Of a stretch of 64,000 nucleotides of DNA, positions 44,793 through 53,939 are shown piece after piece. Position 1 is the first letter of the stretch. Each line of letters starts with the position of its first letter. The stretch lies in assembly GCF_009931615.1 (NCBI RefSeq), contig NZ_CP046620.1, forward strand, positions 372,001 through 436,000, in the 5' to 3' direction. The position numbers were made by a program, and so were the translations under genes. Under the pieces are notes generated by a model. It saw only the letters and a list, made by a program, of their open reading frames with translations. It did no database searches and was not told the DNA's origin. The DNA is from Algicella marina. GTDB taxonomy: Bacteria > Pseudomonadota > Alphaproteobacteria > Rhodobacterales > Rhodobacteraceae.

Positions 44793-45981
44793 CAAGTCGT
44801 CAAGTATCGAGGATCGCCCCCTCAGGATTGCCTATCTTAGCGACCTCGACCCGCGGTTGTCGTGGACCTATTCAGGCGGCAACAAGCGGATCCTGGAAAG
44901 CGTGAAAAAGTTCGGCGACGTGACAGTGCTCAGCAGTGAGTGGCACGCCATGGAGCCGGTGCGGCGCCTGCTGGAAAAATTGCCCGAAAGTCTTTTGTTG
45001 CGCTCCCGCTTCCGGACGCACATGCTGCTCTCGCGGATCATTTCCAACGGCGTCCGGCGGGAACTGGCACGGGGACAATATGACGTTTTGTTTGCCTCCT
45101 ACAGCTTTCACAGCCTTCTGAACCTGACGCCGCCCTATCCGATCACGACGGTGTTCACATCCGACGCGACACAGACCATTTACAAACAGTCCGTGGTGGG
45201 GCGGGCGCACGGATCGTTCTTCTCTCCCGCACGCCTGCTGGACTCCTGGATCGAGGCCAACGAACGGAAGGTGTTGCGCAACACGGACCTGTTGCTGTGG
45301 CCGTCGGAATGGATGAAACGCGGCGCGGATGAGCGGTATGGGCTCAGCGAGGAACAATCCCATCTTGTGCCGTGGGGCGCGAACATCGCCATGCCGCCAA
45401 AGGATTCCATATCTATCGAAAATCCGATGGATGAGGAGGTTAACCTGCTGCTCGTCGGGCGAGATTGGGAACTGAAGGGCGGCCCGACGGCCGTGGCGGT
45501 GCTTGACGCGCTGAAAGCCAGAGGTATCCGGGCGCGTCTGACGGTTATCGGTTGCCGTGTTCCCGACGCGGACCGCCGCCCGGAGCTGACCGATCACGGC
45601 TATCTCGACAAGAACGTTCCAGAGCAGAGGCGCATCTTTGACGAGGCGTTCCGCACAGCGCATTTCGCGCTGATCCCGTCGTTTGAATCCTACGGCTTCG
45701 CCTTTTGCGAGGCATCTGCCCACGCCATTCCGTCGCTGTGTCTGAATGTCGGTGGAGTGCCGGTGTTCAACGGGGTCAACGGCTTTGCACTGCCGGTTGG
45801 TTCCGGCCCCGAGGATTTCGTGGCACGGATAGCGTCCTTGCGCGACGATGCTGCCCAGTATTCAAGCCTGCGTGCAAGCAGCCGCCAGTTCTACATGGAG
45901 ACATTGAACTGGGGTGCATGGCGCAAGAAGGTCGAGAGCCTGATCCGAGAGAAGGTGAGCCAACGCGAGGCGAGGGCCTGA
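44704..45981 (+). CDS. Glycosyltransferase, GT4-like
   Basis: A GT-B-type enzyme of up to 425 residues. The recognisable domain starts at about residue 40 (LRIAYLSDLDPRLSWTYSGG). The C-terminal half has VNLLLVGRDWELKGG and PSFESYGFAFCEASAHAIPSL, the donor-binding E-x7-E type region. The ATG at 44704 has no ribosome site; GTG 44782 with AGGGGG upstream would give 399 residues and is just as likely. It closes the plus-strand run of six genes and converges on manC. Confidence 0.88.
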   Translation: MRYECTDRFVNGIEKVRFQATVPGGVVAGNKSSSIEDRPLRIAYLSDLDPRLSWTYSGGNKRILESVKKFGDVTVLSSEWHAMEPVRRLLEKLPESLLLRSRFRTHMLLSRIISNGVRRELARGQYDVLFASYSFHSLLNLTPPYPITTVFTSDATQTIYKQSVVGRAHGSFFSPARLLDSWIEANERKVLRNTDLLLWPSEWMKRGADERYGLSEEQSHLVPWGANIAMPPKDSISIENPMDEEVNLLLVGRDWELKGGPTAVAVLDALKARGIRARLTVIGCRVPDADRRPELTDHGYLDKNVPEQRRIFDEAFRTAHFALIPSFESYGFAFCEASAHAIPSLCLNVGGVPVFNGVNGFALPVGSGPEDFVARIASLRDDAAQYSSLRASSRQFYMETLNWGAWRKKVESLIREKVSQREARA

Positions 45982-45998
45982 TCGCCAGAAAGGCTGGT

Positions 45999-47411
45999 TC
46001 AGGCCCGTGCGTAAACGTCTTCGTATCGAATGATGTCATCCTCACCTAGATAGGTACCCGTCTGCACCTCGATCAGGTACATCGGCACTTTGCCCGGGTT
46101 CTCCATCCTGTGCACGGCGCCAAGTGGAATGTAGACCGACTGGTTCTCTGACAATAGCTTTACTTCTTCGCCGACGGTGACGCGGGCCGTGCCTGCCACG
46201 ACGACCCAATGTTCCGACCGGTGCATGTGGCTTTGCAGCGACAGGATGCCACCGGGCTTGACCATGATGCGTTTCACCTGGAAACGGGTGTCGATGCACA
46301 AGGTTTCGTACCAGCCCCATGGGCGGTGAAATCGAGGAAAATCAACAGCCTGTGGGATGTCTCGTTGCTTCAGGATCGTCACCACATCCTTCACGCGTTG
46401 TGCATCGTCGAGATTGGCCACCAGCACGGCGTCGCGCATCGCCACGGCGATCGTATCTTTCAGACCGAGGCCGACAAGTTGCATGCCCTTGTCCTCCGAG
46501 CGCAGCAACGTGTTCTCACAATGCACGGCTGTAGCGGAGCCGTAGGTGGCATTGCCGCTCTCATCCTTGTGGAGGGCATCCAGAATCGCATCCCAGGCGC
46601 CGAGATCGGACCAGCCGCCACCGTAGGGGACGGCCGTGATGTTGTCGGATTTTTCCATCACCGCATAGTCGATGGAGACGTCGCGGGCCTCGGCATAAGC
46701 TTCTTCGCCAAGGCGGAAGAAGCCGAGGTCAGGGCTGGCGGCTTCCCATGCGGCCTTGCAGGGCGCGAAAAGGTCGGGAGCTTTCGCTTCGAACGCCGCG
46801 AGGATGTCGCGAACGCGGAACAGGAAGATACCCGCGTTCCACAGGTAATTTCCGGCGGCGAGCATTTCCTCGGCGCGTGGCAGCTCCGGTTTCTCGACGA
46901 ATTTGCGCACGGACTGAGAGTTGCCATTGTCCGGGGAGTCGGCGAGTTCAAGGTAGCCATATCCGGTTTCCGCCCGCGTCGGGGTGATCCCGAAGGTGAC
47001 GAGCTGGCCGGACCGTGCTGCCTCGGCACCCTTTTCGACTGCTGCGCGGAAGCCGGCTTCGTCACCGATCAGGTGATCGGACGGCGCGACGAGCATCAGT
47101 GCGTCGGGCGTGTCAGCGAGTGACAGTGCGGCTGTCAGGATGGCGGGTGCGGTGTTGCGTGACGCTGGTTCTATCAGGATGCGGGCGTCGGCCAGCCCAA
47201 GTTGTGCCAGTTGATCCGTGACCAGAAAACGGAAGTCCGCATTTGTCATCACCACCGGCGCATCGAAATCCGGGCCGGATAGGCGGCGGCAGGTCGCGAT
47301 GAAAGGGCTATCGTCACCCACCAGTGAGGAGAATTGCTTGGGATAGGATTTGCGGGAAAGCGGCCACAGCCGCGTGCCGGAGCCTCCGCAGAGGATGACG
47401 GGGGTAATCAT
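45999..47411 (-). CDS. manC: Mannose-1-phosphate guanylyltransferase / mannose-6-phosphate isomerase
   Basis: A 470-residue bifunctional enzyme supplying GDP-mannose. The nucleotidyltransferase domain begins GGSGTRLWP (residues 9-17), with the downstream FVEKPE motif. The C-terminal cupin (type II phosphomannose isomerase) has HRSEHWVVVAGTARV. ATG 47411 gives the usual MITPVILCGG start; an upstream ATG at 47426 would add five residues. It is the last gene of the minus-strand export operon and shows that the polymer likely contains mannose or a GDP-mannose-derived sugar. Confidence 0.95.
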   Translation of the reverse strand: MITPVILCGGSGTRLWPLSRKSYPKQFSSLVGDDSPFIATCRRLSGPDFDAPVVMTNADFRFLVTDQLAQLGLADARILIEPASRNTAPAILTAALSLADTPDALMLVAPSDHLIGDEAGFRAAVEKGAEAARSGQLVTFGITPTRAETGYGYLELADSPDNGNSQSVRKFVEKPELPRAEEMLAAGNYLWNAGIFLFRVRDILAAFEAKAPDLFAPCKAAWEAASPDLGFFRLGEEAYAEARDVSIDYAVMEKSDNITAVPYGGGWSDLGAWDAILDALHKDESGNATYGSATAVHCENTLLRSEDKGMQLVGLGLKDTIAVAMRDAVLVANLDDAQRVKDVVTILKQRDIPQAVDFPRFHRPWGWYETLCIDTRFQVKRIMVKPGGILSLQSHMHRSEHWVVVAGTARVTVGEEVKLLSENQSVYIPLGAVHRMENPGKVPMYLIEVQTGTYLGEDDIIRYEDVYARA

Positions 47412-47459
47412 GAAATCGGATTCCATTTGCCTGAAACTGTTGGCCTATCCTAGAGTGAA

Positions 47460-47488
47460 GCCTGCTCCCGTGCCTAGCCGAAGCAGGC
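47460..47488 (-). other. Stem-loop between the beta-barrel gene and manC
   Basis: GCCTGCT (47460-47466) and AGCAGGC (47482-47488) are perfectly complementary around 15 bases. On the minus strand it follows the beta-barrel stop by 14 bases and is not followed by a good T-run, so it may be a partial terminator or a processing site inside the operon. Confidence 0.3.
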
Positions 47489-47502
47489 GGCGAAACGCCA
47501 AT

Positions 47503-48897
47503 TTATCCGCCGAACGGCACTTCCAGCGCGATCCGCAGTGAATGTCCGGAAGCGGAGTCCTCGATGCTTTCGCGGCGATGGCTGTAGCGGGCGGAAATGC
47601 TGGCCCGTTCCGTCAGCAGGTATTCCGCACCAACCGAGAGCCGGAACTGGGTGCGGTCATCTCCCTCCACATCGAGGTTCTCGCTGACGGCTCCCGCCAC
47701 TTCGGCGCCGAAGTTGATACGGTTACTTACCGGCTGGAAATATCCCAGACCGAAGGCCGAGATGATCGTGTCGTCGCCTTCACGGGAAGTCTCCAGGCTG
47801 CGGCTGAGGTTGAAGCGCAGGTCGCCGCGCCCGAGATCCTGGCTGATGGAAACCGTGGCGGTGCCGACGGTATCGCCGGTCTCGCGGGATTCGAGTGCAA
47901 ATTCCGCGGCTGCGCCGCCGGTACGCCACTCATGCTCGTAGCCAATACCACCGAGGAAGACGAGGCTGCCTTCATCGGGGATGACGACGGCAGCGGCGGC
48001 GCCGAGTGTACTGCGCTGGAAACCGAGTTCGAAACCGACATCAAAGAGCGGGCCTTCCAGCCGCTCCGTCGTGTCGCCGCGAATCTGTTCATCGAAGATG
48101 TAACCTACGCCGGATGTCAGCATGAGGCGTTCGGAGACGTCATACTCGATTCCGGCCCGGAAGTTGGCTGCGCGGCGTTCCTCGCCTTCCGCCGAGTCGA
48201 CTTCGGTGTAGGATGCGCCGGATTCAAGCACGCCGGTTATTACCGGGTTGATCCGGAAATCCAGCCCACCGGTGGCGGCAACGGCAAAGACGTCGTTAAG
48301 GTCGTCATTGGCGCCGATATAGAGAGTGCGATCGTAATCCAGGGCAAAGCTGCCCTCGATCGGTCCGCCTTCACCAAAAGTGAACGCGACGCCGGCATCG
48401 TAATCCTGCCGCCTGCCAGAGCCTTCTTCTGGCGTCAGGTCGCCGGGAACGACGAAGCCGGAATCGGTGAACCCGGCTTCAGGCGTGCGGCGCGCGAGTA
48501 GCGAAGTTTCTCGGAAACCGGCCTCGATGCCGAAGGAGCTGGCGGAGCCGATGCGATCATAACCGATGTCCAGGCTCGGAAGCGTTACCAGAGCAACCGC
48601 GTCATCGTCGCTGCGCTTGATGCCACGCAGTTCGATATCGGAGATGACGGAGAAACTCTGGGTGCGCGTGTCCGTAAAATAGCCGAGCCCGAGCGTTGTG
48701 GTCGCAAATAACGAGGGATCGTCGTCGTCGGGATCGAGTGCAAAATTGCTGTCGGCTTCGAAGGCCTGCGTCACAACGCCGGCGAATCGTTGCCCACCGT
48801 CACGCAGCGGCTCCGGAACCGATTGCGGAATTGCTGTTCCCGCGAGGCTCAGAAGGCTGATCGTGAGTACGGGACGAAGTTTTGTCGTGCCATTCAC
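47503..48897 (-). CDS. Outer-membrane beta-barrel protein of the exopolysaccharide system
   Basis: A 464-residue protein with an N-terminal export signal (LRPVLTISLLSLAGTAIPQS) and a long series of alternating beta strands rich in Gly, Thr, Ser and Asp (for example SLFATTTLGLGYFTD and MLTSGVGYIFDEQ), ending with a strand SLRIALEVPFGG. This fits a porin-like barrel such as the OMP_b-brl_2 proteins found in polysaccharide loci. Its start overlaps the stop of the SLBB export gene by four bases. Probably part of the outer-membrane exit route; this is inferred from context. Confidence 0.85.
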   Translation of the reverse strand: MNGTTKLRPVLTISLLSLAGTAIPQSVPEPLRDGGQRFAGVVTQAFEADSNFALDPDDDDPSLFATTTLGLGYFTDTRTQSFSVISDIELRGIKRSDDDAVALVTLPSLDIGYDRIGSASSFGIEAGFRETSLLARRTPEAGFTDSGFVVPGDLTPEEGSGRRQDYDAGVAFTFGEGGPIEGSFALDYDRTLYIGANDDLNDVFAVAATGGLDFRINPVITGVLESGASYTEVDSAEGEERRAANFRAGIEYDVSERLMLTSGVGYIFDEQIRGDTTERLEGPLFDVGFELGFQRSTLGAAAAVVIPDEGSLVFLGGIGYEHEWRTGGAAAEFALESRETGDTVGTATVSISQDLGRGDLRFNLSRSLETSREGDDTIISAFGLGYFQPVSNRINFGAEVAGAVSENLDVEGDDRTQFRLSVGAEYLLTERASISARYSHRRESIEDSASGHSLRIALEVPFGG

Positions 48898-49505
48898 TCG
48901 AACAATCCGCGCTCTGGCACGAGGATCACGTCACCCTCGCGCAGCGGGGCAAGGCCCTGAAGGCTGGCGCCGCGGAGAATCGACTTGTAGTCGATGACGG
49001 TCACGGCGTCGCCGCCAGAGCCGGGAATTGCACGGCGAAGCTGGATGCGGCGCGTTGCGGCGAAAGGTGTCGGCCCCCCGGCGACGGACAGGGCCTGCAG
49101 CAGGGTGGCGTTTTTCGGAATTTCGGCCTGTCCGGGTTCGGCGACCTCTCCGAGAACGTAGACGAAGATCGTCGGCGCTTCCGGCTCCGGAAGGGGGGTG
49201 CCTTCCGGCGCCTGCTGTGCGAGCGCCACGAAAACGCTCGGCGGCTGGGCAAAGTTGCTGGACAGGGCGGCGGCGAGACTGCGCTGAACCTGCTCCACCG
49301 TCAGACCGGCAGCGCGGACCGAACCGGCAAGCGGCAGGGTAACGCGACCGTCGGGCGCCACAAGGGCGCGACGACTGAGCGTCTGATCTTCCAGTACGCT
49401 GATTTCAAGAATGTCGCCCGGCTCGATGCGATATGTTTGCGCGACCGCGCTGGCGGCTCCGGCGATGAGAATCAGGATGGTACAGACTGCGCGCAGTACG
49501 GACAT
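48894..49505 (-). CDS. Polysaccharide export protein (Poly_export + SLBB)
   Basis: A 203-residue periplasmic/outer-membrane-associated protein. A signal peptide (cleavage near AVAQ, residue 23) precedes the Poly_export domain YRIEPGDILEISVLEDQTLS. An SLBB domain follows (FVYVLGEVAEPGQAEI... LLQALSVAGG). It lacks a lipobox and is shorter than Wza, so it probably relies on the neighbouring beta-barrel for the outer-membrane channel. It is coupled to that gene by a four-base overlap. Confidence 0.93.
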   Translation of the reverse strand: MSVLRAVCTILILIAGAASAVAQTYRIEPGDILEISVLEDQTLSRRALVAPDGRVTLPLAGSVRAAGLTVEQVQRSLAAALSSNFAQPPSVFVALAQQAPEGTPLPEPEAPTIFVYVLGEVAEPGQAEIPKNATLLQALSVAGGPTPFAATRRIQLRRAIPGSGGDAVTVIDYKSILRGASLQGLAPLREGDVILVPERGLFE

Positions 49506-49573
49506 GGTTACAGTGCCTCGATCACGAAATGGAGCGCCGGCTCACGAAACCCAGCGCATTTGGTTGCAAGTTT

Positions 49574-49591
49574 ATGGCCACTGGCGGCCAT
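49574..49591. promoter_or_regulatory. Inverted repeat upstream of the SLBB export gene
   Basis: ATGGCC-N6-GGCCAT is a perfect six-base inverted repeat in the 164-base gap between the ExeA-like gene and the export gene (both minus strand). It is 69 bases before the export gene's start. Operator or RNA hairpin; not resolved. Confidence 0.3.
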
Positions 49592-49669
49592 GACAAAGGA
49601 AAACCGCCGCTTCGGCCGGATGGACGCAGCGCAGAGGTGCGCATTTGCAACATGCAGGCTGCGGAATGT

Positions 49670-50728
49670 TCACCGTTTGTTGGAGCGGTTTCGGGGGTGG
49701 CGCATGAACAGCGGATCCGGCGCCGGGCCGAGTCGGGGTGCCTTCGGCTGCTCCACCGTGGTCTGCACGGTGGGAGGAGGCGGTTCGGTGTCGTCCTCGT
49801 CACGGGGCGGTGCCTTTAGATCCGGCACGCCGCCAAGGCGCGGCGCAGGCACGGACTTGTCCCGCTTGGACTTCGGGGCGAGAGACAGGAAATGACCCTC
49901 CGCCATGCGGTCACGGACGACGAGGTCGACGATTTCGGAGTTCACTTCGTCCTGACCGGCGCCGTAAGCATAGACGAGGGCATAGTCGCAGATCTGGCTG
50001 ACGCGGCGGGGCAGGCCGCCCGTGGCCCGGAAGATGCCCGCCATGGCGCCGGGCGTGAAGATGGCGGGGTTGGCACCAGCCGCTTCCAGACGATGGGCGA
50101 TCATGCCTTCGACGGCTTCCAGATCCATCGCCGGAATATGGTAATCCGCGGACACCCGCTGCGCGAAGGGCAGCAGTTCTGGCCGGGACAGTGTCTCGCG
50201 CAAACCCGGTTGGCCGAACAGCACCAGTTGCAGCAGGGAGTCGCTGTCGGCATTGATGTTGGTGAAAAGCCGCAACTCCTCCAGTGTTTCGATCGAGAGG
50301 TTCTGTGCCTCATCGAAGATCAACAGTGTCCGCCGCCCGGCCTGAAATTCGCTGATGAGGAAGGACTGGAACTGGGCGTGAAGCCGAACGTAGCCAATCT
50401 CCGGGTTACTCTCCTGACCGAGCGCCAACAGCACCCAGTGCAGCAGTTCTGCTCTCCCGCCACCGGCCGTGGAGACCAGCCCGGCGGAAACATCGGGGCC
50501 GATATTGCGTAGCAGGTGGCGCAGGAGAGAGGTCTTGCCTGTGCCGACTTCGCCGGTGATCACGGTGATCGGTGCGCCACTCATCAAACCGTAATCCAGC
50601 ATCGTGTAGGCTTGCCTGTGGGCATCCGACCAATACAGGTATTCAGGGTCCGGTTGGGACGAGAACGGGCGTTCGTTCATTCCGAAATGGGAAAGGACGA
50701 TTTCTCTGCCCTGGGCGTCTACAGACAT
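49670..50728 (-). CDS. ExeA-like AAA ATPase of exopolysaccharide locus
   Basis: A 352-residue AAA ATPase with the N-terminal FGMNERPFSSQPDPEYLYWS typical of the ExeA/GspA-like group, Walker A GEVGTGKTS at 59-67 and Walker B TLLIFDEAQNL. The C-terminal ~80 residues are Pro/Arg-rich and probably disordered. Related ATPases accompany exopolysaccharide and PEP-CTERM/exosortase loci; the exact role is unknown. No membrane helix is seen, unlike classical ExeA. Confidence 0.9.
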   Translation of the reverse strand: MSVDAQGREIVLSHFGMNERPFSSQPDPEYLYWSDAHRQAYTMLDYGLMSGAPITVITGEVGTGKTSLLRHLLRNIGPDVSAGLVSTAGGGRAELLHWVLLALGQESNPEIGYVRLHAQFQSFLISEFQAGRRTLLIFDEAQNLSIETLEELRLFTNINADSDSLLQLVLFGQPGLRETLSRPELLPFAQRVSADYHIPAMDLEAVEGMIAHRLEAAGANPAIFTPGAMAGIFRATGGLPRRVSQICDYALVYAYGAGQDEVNSEIVDLVVRDRMAEGHFLSLAPKSKRDKSVPAPRLGGVPDLKAPPRDEDDTEPPPPTVQTTVEQPKAPRLGPAPDPLFMRHPRNRSNKR

Positions 50729-50784
50729 TCAGCGAACCCTTGCCGACTGGGAAACAAAACACATATCTGATCCATGATATGCGG

Positions 50785-51993
50785 TCAAATGACGAGGCTT
50801 TCAACTTCGTTGAGGATTGTCTCCGCGCCGAGGCTGGAGCGGAACGCTTTGACGATCCTCTGACGCCCCTGTTTTGCAACGGTTTCCGCCTCCTCGGGGT
50901 TCCCGATTATTCTTTCCAGCGTGTCGGCCAGCGCCTGAGGTGACCTGGGTTCGACAAGATAGCCGTCGACGCCATCCGTGATCAGTTCTCGGACGCCGCC
51001 GGCTGCGGTGCCCACAGTCGGAACCTCGCAACTCATTGCTTCCATATAGGCGACGCCGAGCGGTTCGTGCCAGCTTGCGAGCACGAAGATATGCGCCTCC
51101 AGCAGTTTCTGTCGTACGGCGTCAGCATCGATCGCGCCCAGCATCGTAACCCGGTCCGCCAGACCTTCTGCGGCGATCTTTTCCTCAAGCACCTTGCGGA
51201 ATCCGCTGCCCCCGGCATCGTCTTCGCCGGCAATTTCCAGTGTGGCATCGATGCCCCGTGCAGTCAGCATTGCGATGGCGTCACACAGGTCCTGATGCCC
51301 CTTGACGACGTTCAGGCGACCACATGCAAAGATGCGCACCGGCTCGCGGGGTTGCGGCGGTGTGTATGGTTCCGACCGCTTAAGTGTCTCGACATCCACA
51401 CCCATCGCCTGCACGCGCAGAACGGGCGGCAGGTTGCCGGCGAGGTCCGTCTGCACTTCAGCCAGCAGCTTTTCAGTAATGATCGTCGCGAAGGCGGCGT
51501 GGCGCCATTTTAGCGGCTGGCCGATTCCGTAATCCGACATCGGGCCGTGCAGCGTCAGCGAATAGGACAAACCATGCATCAGTTTGGCCAGTGCCGCGAT
51601 CAGGGCGGAGCGGCCACAGGAGTGAACATGGACATGTCTTGCGCCACGCGCCTTCGCCTGCCGGGCAAGCTCTCTGGCGGCGGGGGCGCAGAGGAGGATT
51701 TCCTTGAGCAGGCCCTTACCTTCCTGCCGTATGTCTGCGCGCAGGTGCTTCCACGGGATCGCGGCAAGCGCCTGCGCGGCAGACAACGGGCGGAGGTTGA
51801 ACAAATAGGTCGTGCGGGCAATTGCGGCTTGGGACCAGGCGTGAGAGATCAGGCCCGCTGGCGGCATTCGGGTGCTGAATACCTCCACCCCGGTACCGCG
51901 GGCCTCGACCTCCCCGATCTCACGCCAGAAGAACATGTGGGTCTGGCCGGGAAACTGAGGAATCAGATAGGCGATCTTCCCGATTTTCGGCAT
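50785..51993 (-). CDS. Glycosyltransferase, GT4 family
   Basis: A 402-residue GT-B enzyme. The N-terminal IAYLIPQFPGQTHMFFWREI is typical of exopolysaccharide GT4 enzymes, and the C-terminal donor domain has RIFACGRLNVVKGHQDLCDAI and SWHEPLGVAYMEAMSCEVPTV. It is the first gene of the minus-strand run glycosyltransferase - ExeA-like - SLBB - barrel - manC. ATG 51993 has GGGAA upstream. The donor is unknown. Confidence 0.92.
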   Translation of the reverse strand: MPKIGKIAYLIPQFPGQTHMFFWREIGEVEARGTGVEVFSTRMPPAGLISHAWSQAAIARTTYLFNLRPLSAAQALAAIPWKHLRADIRQEGKGLLKEILLCAPAARELARQAKARGARHVHVHSCGRSALIAALAKLMHGLSYSLTLHGPMSDYGIGQPLKWRHAAFATIITEKLLAEVQTDLAGNLPPVLRVQAMGVDVETLKRSEPYTPPQPREPVRIFACGRLNVVKGHQDLCDAIAMLTARGIDATLEIAGEDDAGGSGFRKVLEEKIAAEGLADRVTMLGAIDADAVRQKLLEAHIFVLASWHEPLGVAYMEAMSCEVPTVGTAAGGVRELITDGVDGYLVEPRSPQALADTLERIIGNPEEAETVAKQGRQRIVKAFRSSLGAETILNEVESLVI

Positions 51994-52334
51994 GGAAACT
52001 TCCCAGACATTTGCAACTCGACAACAATATGCGGCCTGATCGTGCGGCCCTGAGCAAGAGCGCTACCATCTCGTCCACCTCCAGCCAAGCGGCAGACCGC
52101 ACTTGCACACCTGCAACTGCCACAACTTTGACAATTGCCACGTTTACGCTGGTTTAAGTGGCACTGCGGCACTGCAGCAATGGACTTAAGATGCCCACGC
52201 ATTTACGATTTTCACGACGATGTCTGGCCTCGATGGCGTGGCATCGGGGGTATAGACAGGGTTCTCGATGAGTTTGGACACTCCATTCGCTTTCGCGCCT
52301 GTGCATCGCATGGTTGGCGAAGGAACGGTCTGAG
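51994..52334. other. Intergenic region, divergent control of two exopolysaccharide operons
   Basis: These 341 bases separate the minus-strand glycosyltransferase operon from the plus-strand GMC operon and hold no convincing gene. They should contain both promoters. An inverted repeat TTAAGT (52154-52159) / ACTTAA (52184-52189) lies mid-region around a GGCACTGCGGCACTGCAGC direct-repeat stretch. Several TTGCAACT/TGCAACTG/TTGACAATTG-like words occur at 52017-52140. No consensus promoter could be fixed. Confidence 0.5.
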
Positions 52335-53939
52335 ATGGGCATTCAGCAAACGGCTGCAGAACTGGCGGAACGCCACTGGGACGTGATCGTGATCGGCACG
52401 GGGATCGGCGGTGGCACGCTGGGCCGCAGGCTGGCGGAAGCCGGACGATCCGTGTTGTTTCTCGAATTCGGGCAGGCGGGCTATCGGCGCGAGCAGCAGG
52501 GACTGGATTCGGAACTGGGTGACAGAACGGCGCGTGAGTTGCGCGGCTACTGGCCGGTGCCGATGCGGGCGCGGATCGATGGCCGGGAGAGCACCTTCTA
52601 CAGCCCGACGGGAGCAGGTGTCGGCGGATCTTCGGTGTTCTATGCCGCATCGCTGGAGCGCCCGGAACCACATGATTTGGACGACAGTCCGGAGCGACCG
52701 CACCCTACGGGTGGCTGGCCGGTGAGCTATGCCGATTTCGCGCCTTACCTGACCGAGGCCGAAAGGATGTACCACGTTTGTGGCACGCCGGACCCGCTGG
52801 GCAGCGACACGGCTGATGGCATCTGTGAACCGCCGGATATGACTACGGGCGACGTGGCGATGCTGAAGGGGCTGGAAGCCTCCGGCCTGCACCCCTATCG
52901 GGTGCATATGGGCTTGAAGTATCTACGGGATTGCCAGGAATGCATCGGATTCAAATGCCCACGCTCGTGCAAGATGGATGGCCGCTCCGCCGGAGTGGAG
53001 CCGGCATTGGCGACGGGGCGAGCGAGCTTGCTGACGGGCTGCCGGGTGCGCAGGCTGGAGCATGCGGATGGCAGGGTGCAGGCCGTGGTGGCGGATGTCG
53101 CTGGCGGAGAGATGCGGTTTCATGCTGATGAGTTCGTGCTGGCGGCGGGCGCGTTGAGCTCTCCGCGTGTCCTGCTTGCCTCCAAATCGGAAGAGGCGAC
53201 CGAAGGCCTCGGCAATTCGGCGGGCCTGGTCGGTCGCGGGCTGATGTTCCACCTCAATGAGATGATCGCACTCTGGCCAAAACGCGGTACGGAGTTCGCG
53301 GGTCCGACCAAGGCGCTGGCGCTTCGGGACTTCTATTATCGCGAGGGCGCGCGGTTCGGCAGTTTTCAGGCGATGGGTGTCGATGCCACCTATGGCAGTA
53401 TCGTCCATTTCCTGAACGGCATGTTCGACCGGTCTTTCCTGCGCCGGTTCAGGACCTTGCGCGAATTCACCCGCATTCCGGCGGCAATCGCTGCAAAACT
53501 GTTCGGCGACGCCAAGATCTTTACCGGTATCCTCGAAGACTTGCCCTATCCTGAAAACCGGGTGTTGCTGAGCGCTGAGAACCCCGACGAGATCATTGTG
53601 GAATACAACCTTGCCCGCGAACTTCTGGAGCGCCGACGTAAATTTCGGCGCGCGATCCGCAAGGGACTGAAAGGGCACCGCTTTTTCTTTCTCGGCTTCG
53701 GACCGGAACTGAATTTCGGCCATCCCTGTGGGACGTTGCCGTTCGGTGCCCAGCAGGCCAACAGCGTTCTGGACATGGAATGCCGGGTCCACGGTGTGGC
53801 CAACCTGACGGTGGCCGATGCTTCCTTCATGCCCACATCGACGGGGGTCAACCCGAGCCTGACAATTGCCGCCAATGCACTGCGGGTGGCCGATTGCATG
53901 CTGGCGCGCGGTACGGTGGAAATGCAGGAGGCTGTCTGA
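52335..53939 (+). CDS. GMC-family FAD oxidoreductase in exopolysaccharide locus
   Basis: A 534-residue flavoprotein. The ADP-binding start is DVIVIGTGIGGGTLGRRL, the GMC_oxred_N region follows, and the C-terminal signature is GHPCGTLPFG with TGVNPSLTIAANALR containing the active-site pair. A Cys-rich segment DCQECIGFKCPRSCKM near residues 197-212 is unusual and could bind a metal or cluster. ATG 52335 has GAAGGA ten bases upstream; a TTG seven codons earlier is possible. It directly abuts an SDR gene, suggesting a two-step redox change of one substrate. Confidence 0.9.
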   Translation: MGIQQTAAELAERHWDVIVIGTGIGGGTLGRRLAEAGRSVLFLEFGQAGYRREQQGLDSELGDRTARELRGYWPVPMRARIDGRESTFYSPTGAGVGGSSVFYAASLERPEPHDLDDSPERPHPTGGWPVSYADFAPYLTEAERMYHVCGTPDPLGSDTADGICEPPDMTTGDVAMLKGLEASGLHPYRVHMGLKYLRDCQECIGFKCPRSCKMDGRSAGVEPALATGRASLLTGCRVRRLEHADGRVQAVVADVAGGEMRFHADEFVLAAGALSSPRVLLASKSEEATEGLGNSAGLVGRGLMFHLNEMIALWPKRGTEFAGPTKALALRDFYYREGARFGSFQAMGVDATYGSIVHFLNGMFDRSFLRRFRTLREFTRIPAAIAAKLFGDAKIFTGILEDLPYPENRVLLSAENPDEIIVEYNLARELLERRRKFRRAIRKGLKGHRFFFLGFGPELNFGHPCGTLPFGAQQANSVLDMECRVHGVANLTVADASFMPTSTGVNPSLTIAANALRVADCMLARGTVEMQEAV